The notes below the pieces were generated by a model, which saw only the letters and a list, made by a program, of their open reading frames with translations, had not been told where the DNA came from and did no database searches. 64,000 bases of DNA from Myroides odoratimimus (GTDB lineage Bacteria; Bacteroidota; Bacteroidia; Flavobacteriales; Flavobacteriaceae), in assembly GCF_030326305.1 (NCBI RefSeq), contig NZ_JACAKB010000003.1, positions 1 to 64,000 on the forward strand. Direction: 5' to 3'. Both the position numbers and the translations under genes were made by a program. Each line of letters begins with the position of its first letter. Position 1 is the first letter of the stretch. This document shows positions 8,103-15,997 of the stretch, piece after piece.

Positions 8103-9080
8103 ATGAACATAGTACAGCAAATAAAACAGCCTATACAGAATGAGATGGAGCTTTTTGAAAAGAAGTTCCGCAACTCAATGACTACTAAGGTAGCCTTACT
8201 AAACAGAATCACTTACTACATTGTAAATAGAAAAGGGAAGCAGATGCGTCCTATGTTTGTATTTCTAGTAGCGAAGATGGTGGCGGGTGAGGTTAATGAG
8301 CGTACTTATCGAGGAGCTTCTGTTATAGAACTTATCCATACTGCTACTCTAGTACATGATGATGTAGTAGACGATAGTAATAAACGTAGAGGTTTCTTTT
8401 CCCTTAATGCTTTATGGAAGAATAAGATAGCTGTATTAGTAGGTGATTATCTATTAGCAAAAGGACTTTTATTGTCTATTGACAACGGTGATTTTGATTT
8501 ACTTCGTATTATCTCAGTAGCTGTACGTGAGATGAGTGAGGGAGAGTTACTACAAATAGAGAAAGCTAGACGATTAGACATTACAGAAGAGGTGTATTAT
8601 GAGATTATTCGTCAGAAGACAGCTACATTGATTGCGGCTTGTTGTTCATTAGGAGCTGCTGCTGTAGATCCAGATAATGCAGAACTTATAGAGAAGATGC
8701 GTAAGTTCGGAGAGTTAATCGGTATGGCATTCCAGATAAAGGATGATTTATTTGACTATACGGATGGGCCTATTGGTAAGCCAACAGGTATTGATATCAA
8801 AGAACAAAAGATGACACTTCCTCTTATTTATGCTTTGAATACCTCAGAGCCTAAAGAGAAAAAGTGGTTGATTAACTCAGTGAAAAATCACAATGAGGAT
8901 AAAAGACGTGTGAAAGAAGTCATCGCATTCGTCAAACAAAAAGGAGGCCTAGAATACGCTACTACTAAGATGGTAGAGTATCAACAAGAGGCTTTAAATA
9001 TACTACAGGAGTTTCCAGAATCTACTTATAGAGAAGCTCTGTTCACGATGGTGAATTATGTTATAGAAAGAAAAAAATAG
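8103..9080 (+). CDS. All-trans polyprenyl diphosphate synthase
   Basis: This trans-prenyltransferase builds the long isoprenoid chain, probably the menaquinone side chain since flavobacteria use menaquinone. Counting from the ATG chosen here (325 residues), the first aspartate-rich motif is DDVVD at 86-90 and the second is DDLFD at 214-218. KGKQMRP near residue 45 is the diphosphate-binding region. The chain length of the product cannot be read from sequence; octaprenyl is common for this type. The start at 8103 is preferred because an upstream in-frame TTG lies inside the predicted -7 box. It is monocistronic, with a terminator that also precedes dnaG. Confidence 0.93.
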   Translation: MNIVQQIKQPIQNEMELFEKKFRNSMTTKVALLNRITYYIVNRKGKQMRPMFVFLVAKMVAGEVNERTYRGASVIELIHTATLVHDDVVDDSNKRRGFFSLNALWKNKIAVLVGDYLLAKGLLLSIDNGDFDLLRIISVAVREMSEGELLQIEKARRLDITEEVYYEIIRQKTATLIAACCSLGAAAVDPDNAELIEKMRKFGELIGMAFQIKDDLFDYTDGPIGKPTGIDIKEQKMTLPLIYALNTSEPKEKKWLINSVKNHNEDKRRVKEVIAFVKQKGGLEYATTKMVEYQQEALNILQEFPESTYREALFTMVNYVIERKK

Positions 9081-9103
9081 TTATATAAACTGACAAGATA
9101 TAT

Positions 9104-9144
9104 AAAGAAGTCGCTTGATATTACCTTAAGCGACTTCTTTTTTT
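9104..9144 (+). terminator. Intrinsic terminator between the polyprenyl synthase gene and dnaG
   Basis: AAAGAAGTCGCTT (9104-9116) and AAGCGACTTCTTT (9128-9140) form a perfect 13-bp stem followed by T. Confidence 0.92.
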
Positions 9145-9151
9145 ATCTTTG
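9144..9151 (+). promoter_or_regulatory. -7 box of dnaG
   Basis: TATCTTTG matches TAnnTTTG and begins inside the terminator T run. The start codon is 26 bp downstream. Confidence 0.45.
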
Positions 9152-9177
9152 CAAGTATCAAGAACTAAACTTAATAT

Positions 9178-11160
9178 ATGATTTCCAAAAGTACCATAGA
9201 TGCTGTATTTGACGCTGCTCGTGTAGAGGAGGTGATAGGCGACTTTGTAACTCTGAAAAAGTCAGGGAGTAATTACAAAGGCTTGAGCCCTTTCGTAAAC
9301 GAGAAGACTCCGTCATTTATGGTGTCACCTGTGAAGCAAATATGGAAAGACTTTAGTTCTGGAAAGGGAGGTAATGCGATTAGCTTTATTATGGAGCATG
9401 AGCACTTCTCTTATCCTGAGGCAATACGATATTTAGCAAAGAAGTATGGTATCGAAATAGAAGAGACAGAACAGAGCGATGAGGAGAAAGAGCAACTGAA
9501 TGAAAAGGAGAGTATGTTCATCGTGTCTGAGTTTGCGAAGAAGTACTTTGAAGAGACATTGTTCAATGCGGAAGAAGGTAAGGCTATAGGAATGACTTAC
9601 TTTAAAGAGCGTGGTTTTACTCAAGAGACAATTAAAGAGTTCGGATTAGGATATTCTCCAGATCAGTGGAGTGCTTTCACAGATGCAGCTCTTCAGAAGG
9701 GATATTCTTTAGAATACTTAGAGAAAACAGGGCTTACCATCGTAAAAGAAGACCGTAAGTTTGACCGATTTAAGGGAAGAGTTATGTTTCCTATTCAGAG
9801 TATGTCTGGTCGAGTATTAGGATTCGGAGGACGTATTCTAATTGCCGATAAGAAAGCTGCTAAGTATCTAAACTCTCCTGAGAGTGATATCTATCACAAG
9901 AGCAAGGTACTATATGGTATCTATCATGCTAAACAAGAAATTGCCAAACAAGATAACTGTTTCTTAGTAGAAGGGTATACTGATGTTATACAGATGCATC
10001 AGACAGGTATAAAGAATGTCGTGGCTTCTTCTGGTACTGCATTAACGCCTGACCAAATTCGTTTGATTAGTCGATTGACTAAGAATATTACAATGTTATT
10101 TGATGGGGATGCCGCAGGTATTCGGGCTTCTCTTAGAGGGGTGGACTTGATATTAGAGGCAGGGATGAACGTACGCGTATGTCCTTTGCCTGATGGAGAA
10201 GACCCAGACAGTTTTGCTCGAAAGCATTCTAAAGAACAGCTAGATGAGTACTTCAAGAATAATGCTACTGACTTTATTCGTTATAAGGCGAATCTATTAA
10301 TGGGGGAAGCGAAAAACGACCCTATTAAGAAAGCAGAGCTAATTAGAGATATGGTACAGAGTATCTCTAAGATTCCTGATCAGATACAAAGAGAAATCTA
10401 TGTGCAGGAATGTGCTCGTATAATGGATATTTCTGAAGATGTGATCTTTAATTCTTTAGCTCAAATCGGTCGAAAAGAATTAGCTGAGGCAAATAAGAAA
10501 TATACACAGGAGAGAAAGCAGATGGAGGTGGTGCATTCAGAGCAACAACCAAAAGAAGCTATCGATCCACAGTATAATTTAGAACGCAAGATTATTGAGA
10601 TATTACTGTTGTACGGTAATATGGATGAGCTGTTTATAGAGCTTCTATTAGATGTGAATGAGGAAAATGAGGTAATAGAGGTAGAGCATAAAGTAGAACA
10701 GAAGGTCTATGAGCGTATTTATCTTAGTTTACAAGAGGATGAGGTACAGTTGACTAATCCAATGTTTAAAGTGATATATAAAGATATTATGGATTACTAT
10801 CATCACAATGCTTGGGATCTAGAGAAGTATTTAAAGACATTAGATCCAGAAATGGCTCAGGAAGTGACTAATATTATCATGGAGGATGAAAAGGAAGCTT
10901 TACACAATTGGGAGTCTCAGAATATCATAGTGAAGCAGAAGGAGCAGGGTGTATCTCAATACGTGACAGAAACGATATTGACGCTAAGAATGTTCTTATT
11001 GAATACGATGATCGAAAAGTATAAGGTTAAGTTGAAAGATAGTGATGAGAAGCGATCTTATGAGATGTTGACACTAATTATGGATTACACAAGTCTGATG
11101 AATATGTTCTCTAAGCGATTAGGTCAAGTAACATCAAGGTTTAAAACGATAGAAGACTAA
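9178..11160 (+). CDS. dnaG: DNA primase
   Basis: DnaG makes RNA primers for lagging-strand synthesis. The layout is normal: an N-terminal CHC2-type domain (residues 1-100), a catalytic TOPRIM core with EGYTDV and DGDAAGIRA, and a C-terminal helicase-binding region (660 residues in all). The N-terminal domain keeps the fold signature NEKTPSF but has lost all four zinc ligands: the usual CPFH reads SPFV (37-40), and the later CxxC region reads WKDFSSGKGG (56-65). It stands alone, with a terminator shared with the convergent lipoprotein genes. Confidence 0.96.
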   Translation: MISKSTIDAVFDAARVEEVIGDFVTLKKSGSNYKGLSPFVNEKTPSFMVSPVKQIWKDFSSGKGGNAISFIMEHEHFSYPEAIRYLAKKYGIEIEETEQSDEEKEQLNEKESMFIVSEFAKKYFEETLFNAEEGKAIGMTYFKERGFTQETIKEFGLGYSPDQWSAFTDAALQKGYSLEYLEKTGLTIVKEDRKFDRFKGRVMFPIQSMSGRVLGFGGRILIADKKAAKYLNSPESDIYHKSKVLYGIYHAKQEIAKQDNCFLVEGYTDVIQMHQTGIKNVVASSGTALTPDQIRLISRLTKNITMLFDGDAAGIRASLRGVDLILEAGMNVRVCPLPDGEDPDSFARKHSKEQLDEYFKNNATDFIRYKANLLMGEAKNDPIKKAELIRDMVQSISKIPDQIQREIYVQECARIMDISEDVIFNSLAQIGRKELAEANKKYTQERKQMEVVHSEQQPKEAIDPQYNLERKIIEILLLYGNMDELFIELLLDVNEENEVIEVEHKVEQKVYERIYLSLQEDEVQLTNPMFKVIYKDIMDYYHHNAWDLEKYLKTLDPEMAQEVTNIIMEDEKEALHNWESQNIIVKQKEQGVSQYVTETILTLRMFLLNTMIEKYKVKLKDSDEKRSYEMLTLIMDYTSLMNMFSKRLGQVTSRFKTIED

Positions 11161-11186
11161 AAAAAGAGGCTATTGGCCTCTTTTTT
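11161..11186. terminator. Bidirectional terminator between dnaG and a lipoprotein gene
   Basis: AAAAAGAGGC (11161-11170) pairs with GCCTCTTTTT (11176-11185). The A run on one side and T run on the other let it serve both converging genes. Confidence 0.8.
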
Positions 11187-11661
11187 ATTTTAGATTTACA
11201 GAAGTACGAACTTCTATATTATAAGTTCTTGATTTAGGAACTAATGCATGATATGTCACTATAGGATTATTGATTCCTTTATTAAAAATCATTTCAACTT
11301 CTAGTTTGTTTACACTGTTATTACTGCAATTCTCTTTTAGCATAGGTATTATATCTATAATAGAAAGAACACCTTGTACTTTTACTTGTCCAACTAATAA
11401 GTCAAAATCTTTAAAGTTGATAATATCTTTATAGTAAGAAGAACCATTAACTCGATTCTGAAACTCTGTTTCATTTTTAATCACAGTGTATTGCCCTATT
11501 TGTATCCCTTTTACTTGAAATTGAGTTGTAGGGAATAGGAAGTTTTGCTGTAATTGATCGATTCTATAAAACTCTTCTTTACAATTCTTATCTTCATCAG
11601 ATGAACATGACGTAAAAGCTGTTGATATTACTGCTAGTACTAATAATAAATACTTTTTCAT
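11185..11661 (-). CDS. Putative lipoprotein, paralogue of its upstream neighbour
   Basis: A 158-residue lipoprotein with lipobox TAFTSCSSDEDKN. The mature part holds TVIKNETEFQNRV, then INFKDFDLLVGQV and a C-terminal VRTSVNLK. The same order of elements occurs in the adjacent gene, so the two are tandem duplicates. The pattern of a residue cluster followed by a short buried beta-strand (FKDFDLLVG) recalls the PrcB-type C-terminal domain, but that link is tentative. Only three bases separate it from its paralogue, so both are co-transcribed. The lipid anchor and acidic start suggest an envelope location. Confidence 0.75.
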   Translation of the reverse strand: MKKYLLLVLAVISTAFTSCSSDEDKNCKEEFYRIDQLQQNFLFPTTQFQVKGIQIGQYTVIKNETEFQNRVNGSSYYKDIINFKDFDLLVGQVKVQGVLSIIDIIPMLKENCSNNSVNKLEVEMIFNKGINNPIVTYHALVPKSRTYNIEVRTSVNLK

Positions 11662-11664
11662 ACC

Positions 11665-12138
11665 TTATTTATATCTTACAGATGTTCTTACTGCATAATA
11701 ATCACTTCTTGTTCTTGGAACGATAGTATGATATGTCATAATAGAATTATTCAATCCTTTGTTTACAAAAAACTCTACTTCGAGAAGATTGTCTCCTCTT
11801 GAATTACAACTTTCTTTGTACATGGTTACAATATCGATGATATTATTATGTCTATCAACAAGAGCTTCTCCGATAATTAGTTCATAATCTCTAAAATTGA
11901 TTTCATTTCTATAAAATTGAGCTCCTCTTACTCTGTCTTGGAATTCTCTTTCACTTTTTATTACTGTGAAATTATTATGATCTAGCCCCATAACACGAAA
12001 ATTGTCAGGGTGAAAATTACCTTTCGGAGGTAATTGATCAGATTTATAAAATCCATTACCACAATAGTCATCATCTACAGAACATCCTGCTAGAGATATT
12101 GATAATATTGTAAGTAAAAACAATAAATACTTTTTCAT
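11665..12138 (-). CDS. Putative lipoprotein, first of a tandem pair
   Basis: A 157-residue lipoprotein with lipobox SISLAGCSVDDD. Its mature part aligns along its length with the next gene: TVIKSEREFQDRV, INFRDYELIIGEA, VDIVTMYKESC-like and AVRTSVRYK. The function is unknown. The first 18 coding bases are repeated exactly, in inverted orientation, at 12185-12202 on the far side of the candidate promoter. Confidence 0.75.
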   Translation of the reverse strand: MKKYLLFLLTILSISLAGCSVDDDYCGNGFYKSDQLPPKGNFHPDNFRVMGLDHNNFTVIKSEREFQDRVRGAQFYRNEINFRDYELIIGEALVDRHNNIIDIVTMYKESCNSRGDNLLEVEFFVNKGLNNSIMTYHTIVPRTRSDYYAVRTSVRYK

Positions 12139-12202
12139 AACTAATATTTTTTTAACAAAGGTATTTGTTTTTAAGATATAGATGATGAAAAAGTATTTAT
12201 TG
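12121..12202. repeat. 18-bp perfect inverted repeat spanning a lipoprotein start
   Basis: CAATAAATACTTTTTCAT (12121-12138, start of the minus-strand lipoprotein gene) is repeated as ATGAAAAAGTATTTATTG at 12185-12202, separated by 46 bp. The outer copy lies just past the nadE stop. A minus-strand read-through transcript from nadE would carry both arms. Confidence 0.85.
12156..12163 (-). promoter_or_regulatory. Candidate -7 box for the lipoprotein pair
   Basis: On the minus strand TACCTTTG matches TAnnTTTG, 17 bp before the start at 12138. It lies between the two arms of the 18-bp inverted repeat. Confidence 0.45.
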
Positions 12203-12210
12203 AATAGTGA

Positions 12211-12999
12211 TTATTTGAATTCTATAGGAATTATACAAACAGGTATAGGGTTAATCTTATGCTGGTTGATTCTATTTAATCTACTATATATTTCAAAAAC
12301 TTCTTTTTCTCTTCCTGTGAAGTTTTCTGCTTTAGCTCCTTTTTCATGTGCTAGCATAGCTATTTCTAGTTCGTCATAATTAGCACCTAACTGATCTTCA
12401 TCAGATCGCTCATCTCCAAATAGTCCATCAGTAGGTTTAGCTATTATAATACTACTTGGAACTCCTAAGTACTCACCTATAGCACGTACTTCTGATTTCA
12501 TTAAGTCTGCGATAGGGCTTACATCTACGCCACCGTCACCATATTTAGTAAAGAAACCTACTCCGAAGTCTTCTACTTTGTTTCCTGTTCCTGCTACTAA
12601 GCTTTTGTGTAGTCCTGCATAGTAGTATAGTGTGGTCATACGCAATCTAGCACGTGTGTTGGCAAGTGTAAGATTTAAGATAGCTTCATCATCTGAAGAG
12701 GGAACAGCTGTTTTTAATGTTTCAAATGTAGAGGTCAAGTCTGCTACGGTAGAGGATACATTAGTAAACTTTTCTTTTAAGAAAGAGATGTGTTCTTTAG
12801 CTCTTGATACTTGTGAAGGGTCTTGGTGTATTGGCATCTCAACACATAATAGAGGTAGTCCCGTCATAGCGCATAGTGTTGAAGTTACCGCAGAATCAAT
12901 ACCTCCTGATATTCCTATTACATATCCACTTACTCTTGCATTCTGCGCATATACTTTTAACCAATTAACTATATAATCTGTTACTGCTGTAGTATTCAT
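12211..12999 (-). CDS. nadE: NH3-dependent NAD+ synthetase
   Basis: The enzyme amidates nicotinic acid adenine dinucleotide to NAD+ using ATP and ammonia. The PP-loop SGGIDSAVTS lies near the N-terminus; downstream are NTRARLRMTTLYYYA, GTGNKVEDFGVGFFTKYGDGGVD and PTDGLFGDERSDEDQLG, all typical of the ammonia-dependent form. There is no glutaminase domain, and the 262-residue length fits that form. I chose the ATG before NTTAVTDY; an in-frame ATG at 13017 (VNNTK) is an alternative. It is divergent from gldB, an arrangement also found in other flavobacteria. Confidence 0.94.
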   Translation of the reverse strand: MNTTAVTDYIVNWLKVYAQNARVSGYVIGISGGIDSAVTSTLCAMTGLPLLCVEMPIHQDPSQVSRAKEHISFLKEKFTNVSSTVADLTSTFETLKTAVPSSDDEAILNLTLANTRARLRMTTLYYYAGLHKSLVAGTGNKVEDFGVGFFTKYGDGGVDVSPIADLMKSEVRAIGEYLGVPSSIIIAKPTDGLFGDERSDEDQLGANYDELEIAMLAHEKGAKAENFTGREKEVFEIYSRLNRINQHKINPIPVCIIPIEFK

Positions 13000-13058
13000 T
13001 TTAGTGTTGTTTACCATGACTTTAAATATTTTATGGAATAGGTTGATATCTATCTTAT

Positions 13059-13066
13059 TATATTTG
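13059..13066 (+). promoter_or_regulatory. -7 box of gldBC
   Basis: TATATTTG lies 25 bp before the ATG at 13092. An in-frame TTG at 13071 would sit at the predicted transcript 5' end, so the ATG is preferred. Confidence 0.5.
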
Positions 13067-13091
13067 TACATTGAAAATAAAAAAAGATAGA

Positions 13092-14078
13092 ATGACTTTT
13101 TCCAAATTTACTAATTTATCTAGTGCTGTATTACTAGTGAGCTGTGTTTTTTGGTCTAGCTGTGGAGATAAGCAGAGTGAACTTGATAAAGAGATTAATG
13201 CTATTCCTATAGATATGACTATTACTCGCTTTGATCAAGAGTTCTTCAAGTCAGAAGACGCTGATCTAGCAGGTATTAAAAAACAGTATCCGTATTTCTT
13301 TAATGAAAATTTATCTGATGAGTTTTGGCTGAAGAAAAAACAAGATTCCATATTCATAGAATTAAACGAAGAGGTGGAGAAGAAGTACCAAGATTTAGGT
13401 GAATTGCCAAAGCAATTAGAAGATTTCTTTAAACATGTGAAGTATTATTATCCACATGAGTCTTCAAAGAAAAAAGTAATCACATTAATATCAGAAGTAG
13501 ATGTTACAGCTAAAGCTATTTATGCAGATTCATTAGCACTAATTGCTTTAGATACTTATTTGGGAAAAGAACATCGTTTTTATGTTAGTTTTCCAGAGTA
13601 CCTAAGACCATCTTTTGAGCCGACACAGATATTGCCTGATTTAGCAGAGAGCTTCGTACTACAGAAGATAGGAGGCAATAGAGATCGTACTTTCTTAGGA
13701 GGTATGATACAGTATGGTAAGGTATTATACGCTAAGAAATTATTGTTGCCTAAAGTTAATGATGCTTATATCATGGGCTATACTGTAGAGCAGATCAAGT
13801 GGTGTCAAGAGAATGAACAAGAGATGTGGAGATATTTTATAGAGAATAATTTATTATTTGATACAGATAGTAAGCTGAGTAGTCGATTTCTTACAGCAGC
13901 TCCTTTTTCTAAGTATTATCTAGATATTGATAGTGATAGCCCTGGGAGAACTGGTGCTTGGTTAGGTTGGCAAATTGTCAATGCGTATATGCAAAATAAT
14001 AATGTAACTTTGCATGATCTGTTTAATACAGATGCAAAAGAAATATTTGAAAAATCAAAGTATAAACCAAAGAAGTAA
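13092..14078 (+). CDS. gldB: Gliding motility lipoprotein GldB
   Basis: GldB is an envelope lipoprotein needed for gliding and for assembly of the motility/T9SS machinery in Flavobacterium. The lipobox is VFWSSCGDK (Cys at residue 24 from the ATG used here). Family-typical segments include PIDMTITRFDQEFF, GGMIQYGKVLYAKKLLLP and PGRTGAWLGWQIVNAYMQNN. The length of 328 residues is normal. The next gene overlaps by one base (TAATG), giving translational coupling with gldC. The family is conserved in non-gliding Flavobacteriaceae too, so its presence does not prove motility. Confidence 0.92.
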   Translation: MTFSKFTNLSSAVLLVSCVFWSSCGDKQSELDKEINAIPIDMTITRFDQEFFKSEDADLAGIKKQYPYFFNENLSDEFWLKKKQDSIFIELNEEVEKKYQDLGELPKQLEDFFKHVKYYYPHESSKKKVITLISEVDVTAKAIYADSLALIALDTYLGKEHRFYVSFPEYLRPSFEPTQILPDLAESFVLQKIGGNRDRTFLGGMIQYGKVLYAKKLLLPKVNDAYIMGYTVEQIKWCQENEQEMWRYFIENNLLFDTDSKLSSRFLTAAPFSKYYLDIDSDSPGRTGAWLGWQIVNAYMQNNNVTLHDLFNTDAKEIFEKSKYKPKK

Positions 14079-14416
14079 TGAGTAAAAATCACGTTTCTGA
14101 TATAAATATTAGAGTAGAGTTAGACGAAAATAAAGTGCCAGATAAATTGTTTTGGACAGCTAAAGATGGAGGTGTAGAGAAAGCTAGTTCTAAAGCAATG
14201 TTATTATCTATTTGGGATCATAAAGCTAAAGAGACATTGCGTATAGATTTGTGGACTAAGGATATGCCTGTAGATGAAATGAAGAAATTCTTTCATCAAA
14301 CATTAGTAGCGATGTCAGACACATTTGAGCGTGCTACAGAAGATGAGAAGATGGCAGCAACAATGAAAGACTTCTGTGATTATTTTGCAGAGAAATTAGA
14401 TCTTTTAGAAAAGTAA
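14078..14416 (+). CDS. gldC: Gliding motility protein GldC
   Basis: GldC is a small cytosolic protein that aids gliding in Flavobacterium johnsoniae. The 112-residue product has SDINIRVELDENKVPDK, SKAMLLSIWDHKAKETLRIDLWTKDMPVDEMK and FHQTLVAMSDTFERAT, all characteristic. It has no signal peptide. The start codon overlaps the gldB stop, and a terminator closes the two-gene operon. Confidence 0.93.
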   Translation: MSKNHVSDINIRVELDENKVPDKLFWTAKDGGVEKASSKAMLLSIWDHKAKETLRIDLWTKDMPVDEMKKFFHQTLVAMSDTFERATEDEKMAATMKDFCDYFAEKLDLLEK

Positions 14417-14425
14417 TTATAAGGG

Positions 14426-14460
14426 AGAGGCTTATACGTTCAAGCGTATAAGCCTCTTTT
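14426..14460. terminator. Terminator between gldC and the convergent LuxE-like gene
   Basis: AGAGGCTTATACG (14426-14438) and CGTATAAGCCTCT (14445-14457) form a perfect 13-bp stem followed by TTT. Confidence 0.88.
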
Positions 14461-14461
14461 A

Positions 14462-15442
14462 TTATACAACCATAAGATTACAACCTCTTATGTCAGAATG
14501 GTCAAATCTTCCTAAGATTTCAAATGAACCATTACTGTATTTTTTTCCTAAGTCTTGTGTAGCGATAAAGGAGCAAGAATTAATATTAGCTAAATCGATT
14601 ACATTGACTCCACCTGTTTTGCCTTCTTCTACGTAGGTTAAAGCGTCTTCTGGATCACGAGTTAAGATATCCATCCAAGGAGGACATTCAAAGATACCAT
14701 CACCAAAAGAATAGCCTTGAGATAATAGCTCAGTCATTCCATATTCAGAGTGTATTTTAGATACCCCAAAACCTTCACACAGTACTTGGTGTAGCTCTTC
14801 TCGTATCATTTCTTTGCGTCTACCTTTCATACCTCCGGTTTCCATAATAATAGTATTGCTAAGGTTAAACTTTTGCATTTCTATCATATCTAGTAAGGCA
14901 TAGGTAACACCTATTAATAAGACGTTTTTACCTTGTTTATCTAAGTCGATTAGCATTTTAGCTAGTTCTTCATAGTTGTGTAGGTAGAATCCACTTTCAG
15001 GCTGATTAGAACCTTCTATAAGATCTTCTACCATATATATAAGAGATGAACCTTCTCGTTCTAAATAAGCAGGTAAAAGAGCTAAAACAACATAGTCTTC
15101 AATGTTTCCATAGAAGTGGGAGAATGCTGCTCTAAAGCTATATTCGTAGTAGTCTAGATCAGTCACATGATGTTTACTAGTGATCATTCCAGTAGTACCA
15201 CTACTTGTGAATGTTATTTTTATAGGATCTATTGAAGATAAAACATCTTTGCTCTTAAAGAACTCGATAGGTAGAAAAGGTACCTCTGTCAATGTTTTAA
15301 CTTGCTCAGGAGTTTTATTTAGAAGATTACAGAATTGTTGATAAACAGGATTATGTTCATACTGGAATCTAAAGACTTTCATAGCTACTCTATGAAAATC
15401 TTTTTTTGTTTGTATTTGGATGATTTCTTCAGGTTTAAACAC
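14462..15442 (-). CDS. LuxE/PaaK-like acyl-adenylating protein
   Basis: A 326-residue member of the adenylate-forming family related to LuxE acyl-protein synthetase. The phosphate-binding loop TFTSSGTTG, the METGGMKGRRKE segment, HSEYGMTE and the late GRFDHSDIRGCN match the ANL superfamily order. LuxE activates fatty acids for transfer; here no luxCD partner is present, so the acyl substrate is unknown. In flavobacteria the gene often occurs alone. The start is a GTG (FKPEEI) with a -7 box 20 bp upstream; the next in-frame ATG would cut the N-terminal helix. Confidence 0.88.
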   Translation of the reverse strand: MFKPEEIIQIQTKKDFHRVAMKVFRFQYEHNPVYQQFCNLLNKTPEQVKTLTEVPFLPIEFFKSKDVLSSIDPIKITFTSSGTTGMITSKHHVTDLDYYEYSFRAAFSHFYGNIEDYVVLALLPAYLEREGSSLIYMVEDLIEGSNQPESGFYLHNYEELAKMLIDLDKQGKNVLLIGVTYALLDMIEMQKFNLSNTIIMETGGMKGRRKEMIREELHQVLCEGFGVSKIHSEYGMTELLSQGYSFGDGIFECPPWMDILTRDPEDALTYVEEGKTGGVNVIDLANINSCSFIATQDLGKKYSNGSFEILGRFDHSDIRGCNLMVV

Positions 15443-15461
15443 GGTCTATTATATTTAAGTA

Positions 15462-15469
15462 CAAAAATA
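15462..15469 (-). promoter_or_regulatory. -7 box of the LuxE-like gene
   Basis: On the minus strand TATTTTTG matches TAnnTTTG, 19 bp upstream of the GTG start. Confidence 0.45.
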
Positions 15470-15473
15470 CAAA

Positions 15474-15507
15474 TAAAAAAAGAGCATCACTTTAGTGATA
15501 CTCTTTT
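15474..15507 (-). terminator. Terminator of the T9SS-domain protein gene
   Basis: AAAAGAGCATCAC (15478-15490) pairs, with one mismatch, with GTGATACTCTTTT (15495-15507). The minus-strand T run corresponds to the A residues at 15474-15480. Confidence 0.8.
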
Positions 15508-15536
15508 AAGAATATAAAATCATTAAAATGTATTTC

Positions 15537-15887
15537 TTATTTTACTACTATTTTTCTAGTAGCAGTAGCATTACTTTCTTTTATCTTCATAATGTAAATA
15601 CCAGCATTTACACTATAAGGTAAGTTCAACTCTCTGTTATTAACAGTAGTTGTAAATACTTTTTTTCCTACTACATTATAAAGCTCTACCTCTTTTGGTT
15701 CATTTTTAGTAGACTCAATGTACAATTTACCATTCGAAACCGCTGGGTTAGGGTAAATAGATAGCCCTTCGATACTCTGATTAGCGTATCGAGGTTCATT
15801 ATTATAGCGCAAACCACTTTGCGCAAATGCTGTGCTTCCGCCTAACATTGCAATGAACATTGTGATATAAAAGTATTTTTTTGCCAT
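15537..15887 (-). CDS. Minimal T9SS sorting-domain protein
   Basis: A signal peptide (ending STAFAQ) is followed almost at once by a complete type A T9SS C-terminal sorting domain: GLSIYPNPA, VELYNVVGKKVF, LPYSVNAGIYIMKIKE and the terminal RKIVVK. Only about 18 residues lie between the two, so there is no passenger domain. The T9SS normally moves such proteins across the outer membrane and cleaves off this domain. The product could be a remnant of a larger secreted protein or a free sorting domain with its own role. It stands alone, with a terminator after it. Confidence 0.88.
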   Translation of the reverse strand: MAKKYFYITMFIAMLGGSTAFAQSGLRYNNEPRYANQSIEGLSIYPNPAVSNGKLYIESTKNEPKEVELYNVVGKKVFTTTVNNRELNLPYSVNAGIYIMKIKESNATATRKIVVK

Positions 15888-15930
15888 CTAACTAAAATTA
15901 TGGTATAAAAGTAATTATTTAAAATGACAT

Positions 15931-15976
15931 AAAAAAACAAAAAAGTGCCTATTTTTTTAAAATAAGCACTTTTTTT
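15931..15976 (-). terminator. Terminator of the beta-helix lipoprotein gene
   Basis: AAAAAGTGC-TATTTT (15940-15955) and AAAATA-GCACTTTTT (15959-15974) form a long stem with one mismatch. The minus-strand T run corresponds to the A run at 15931-15937. Confidence 0.75.
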
Positions 15977-15997
15977 AACATTTTTATTTTTGAATTA

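Noticed and set aside
12182-12379. Plus-strand frame beginning MMKKYLL like the neighbouring lipoprotein
   Set aside because: After the 18-bp inverted repeat it runs antisense through the nadE 3' end; the remainder is nadE reversed, not a lipoprotein.
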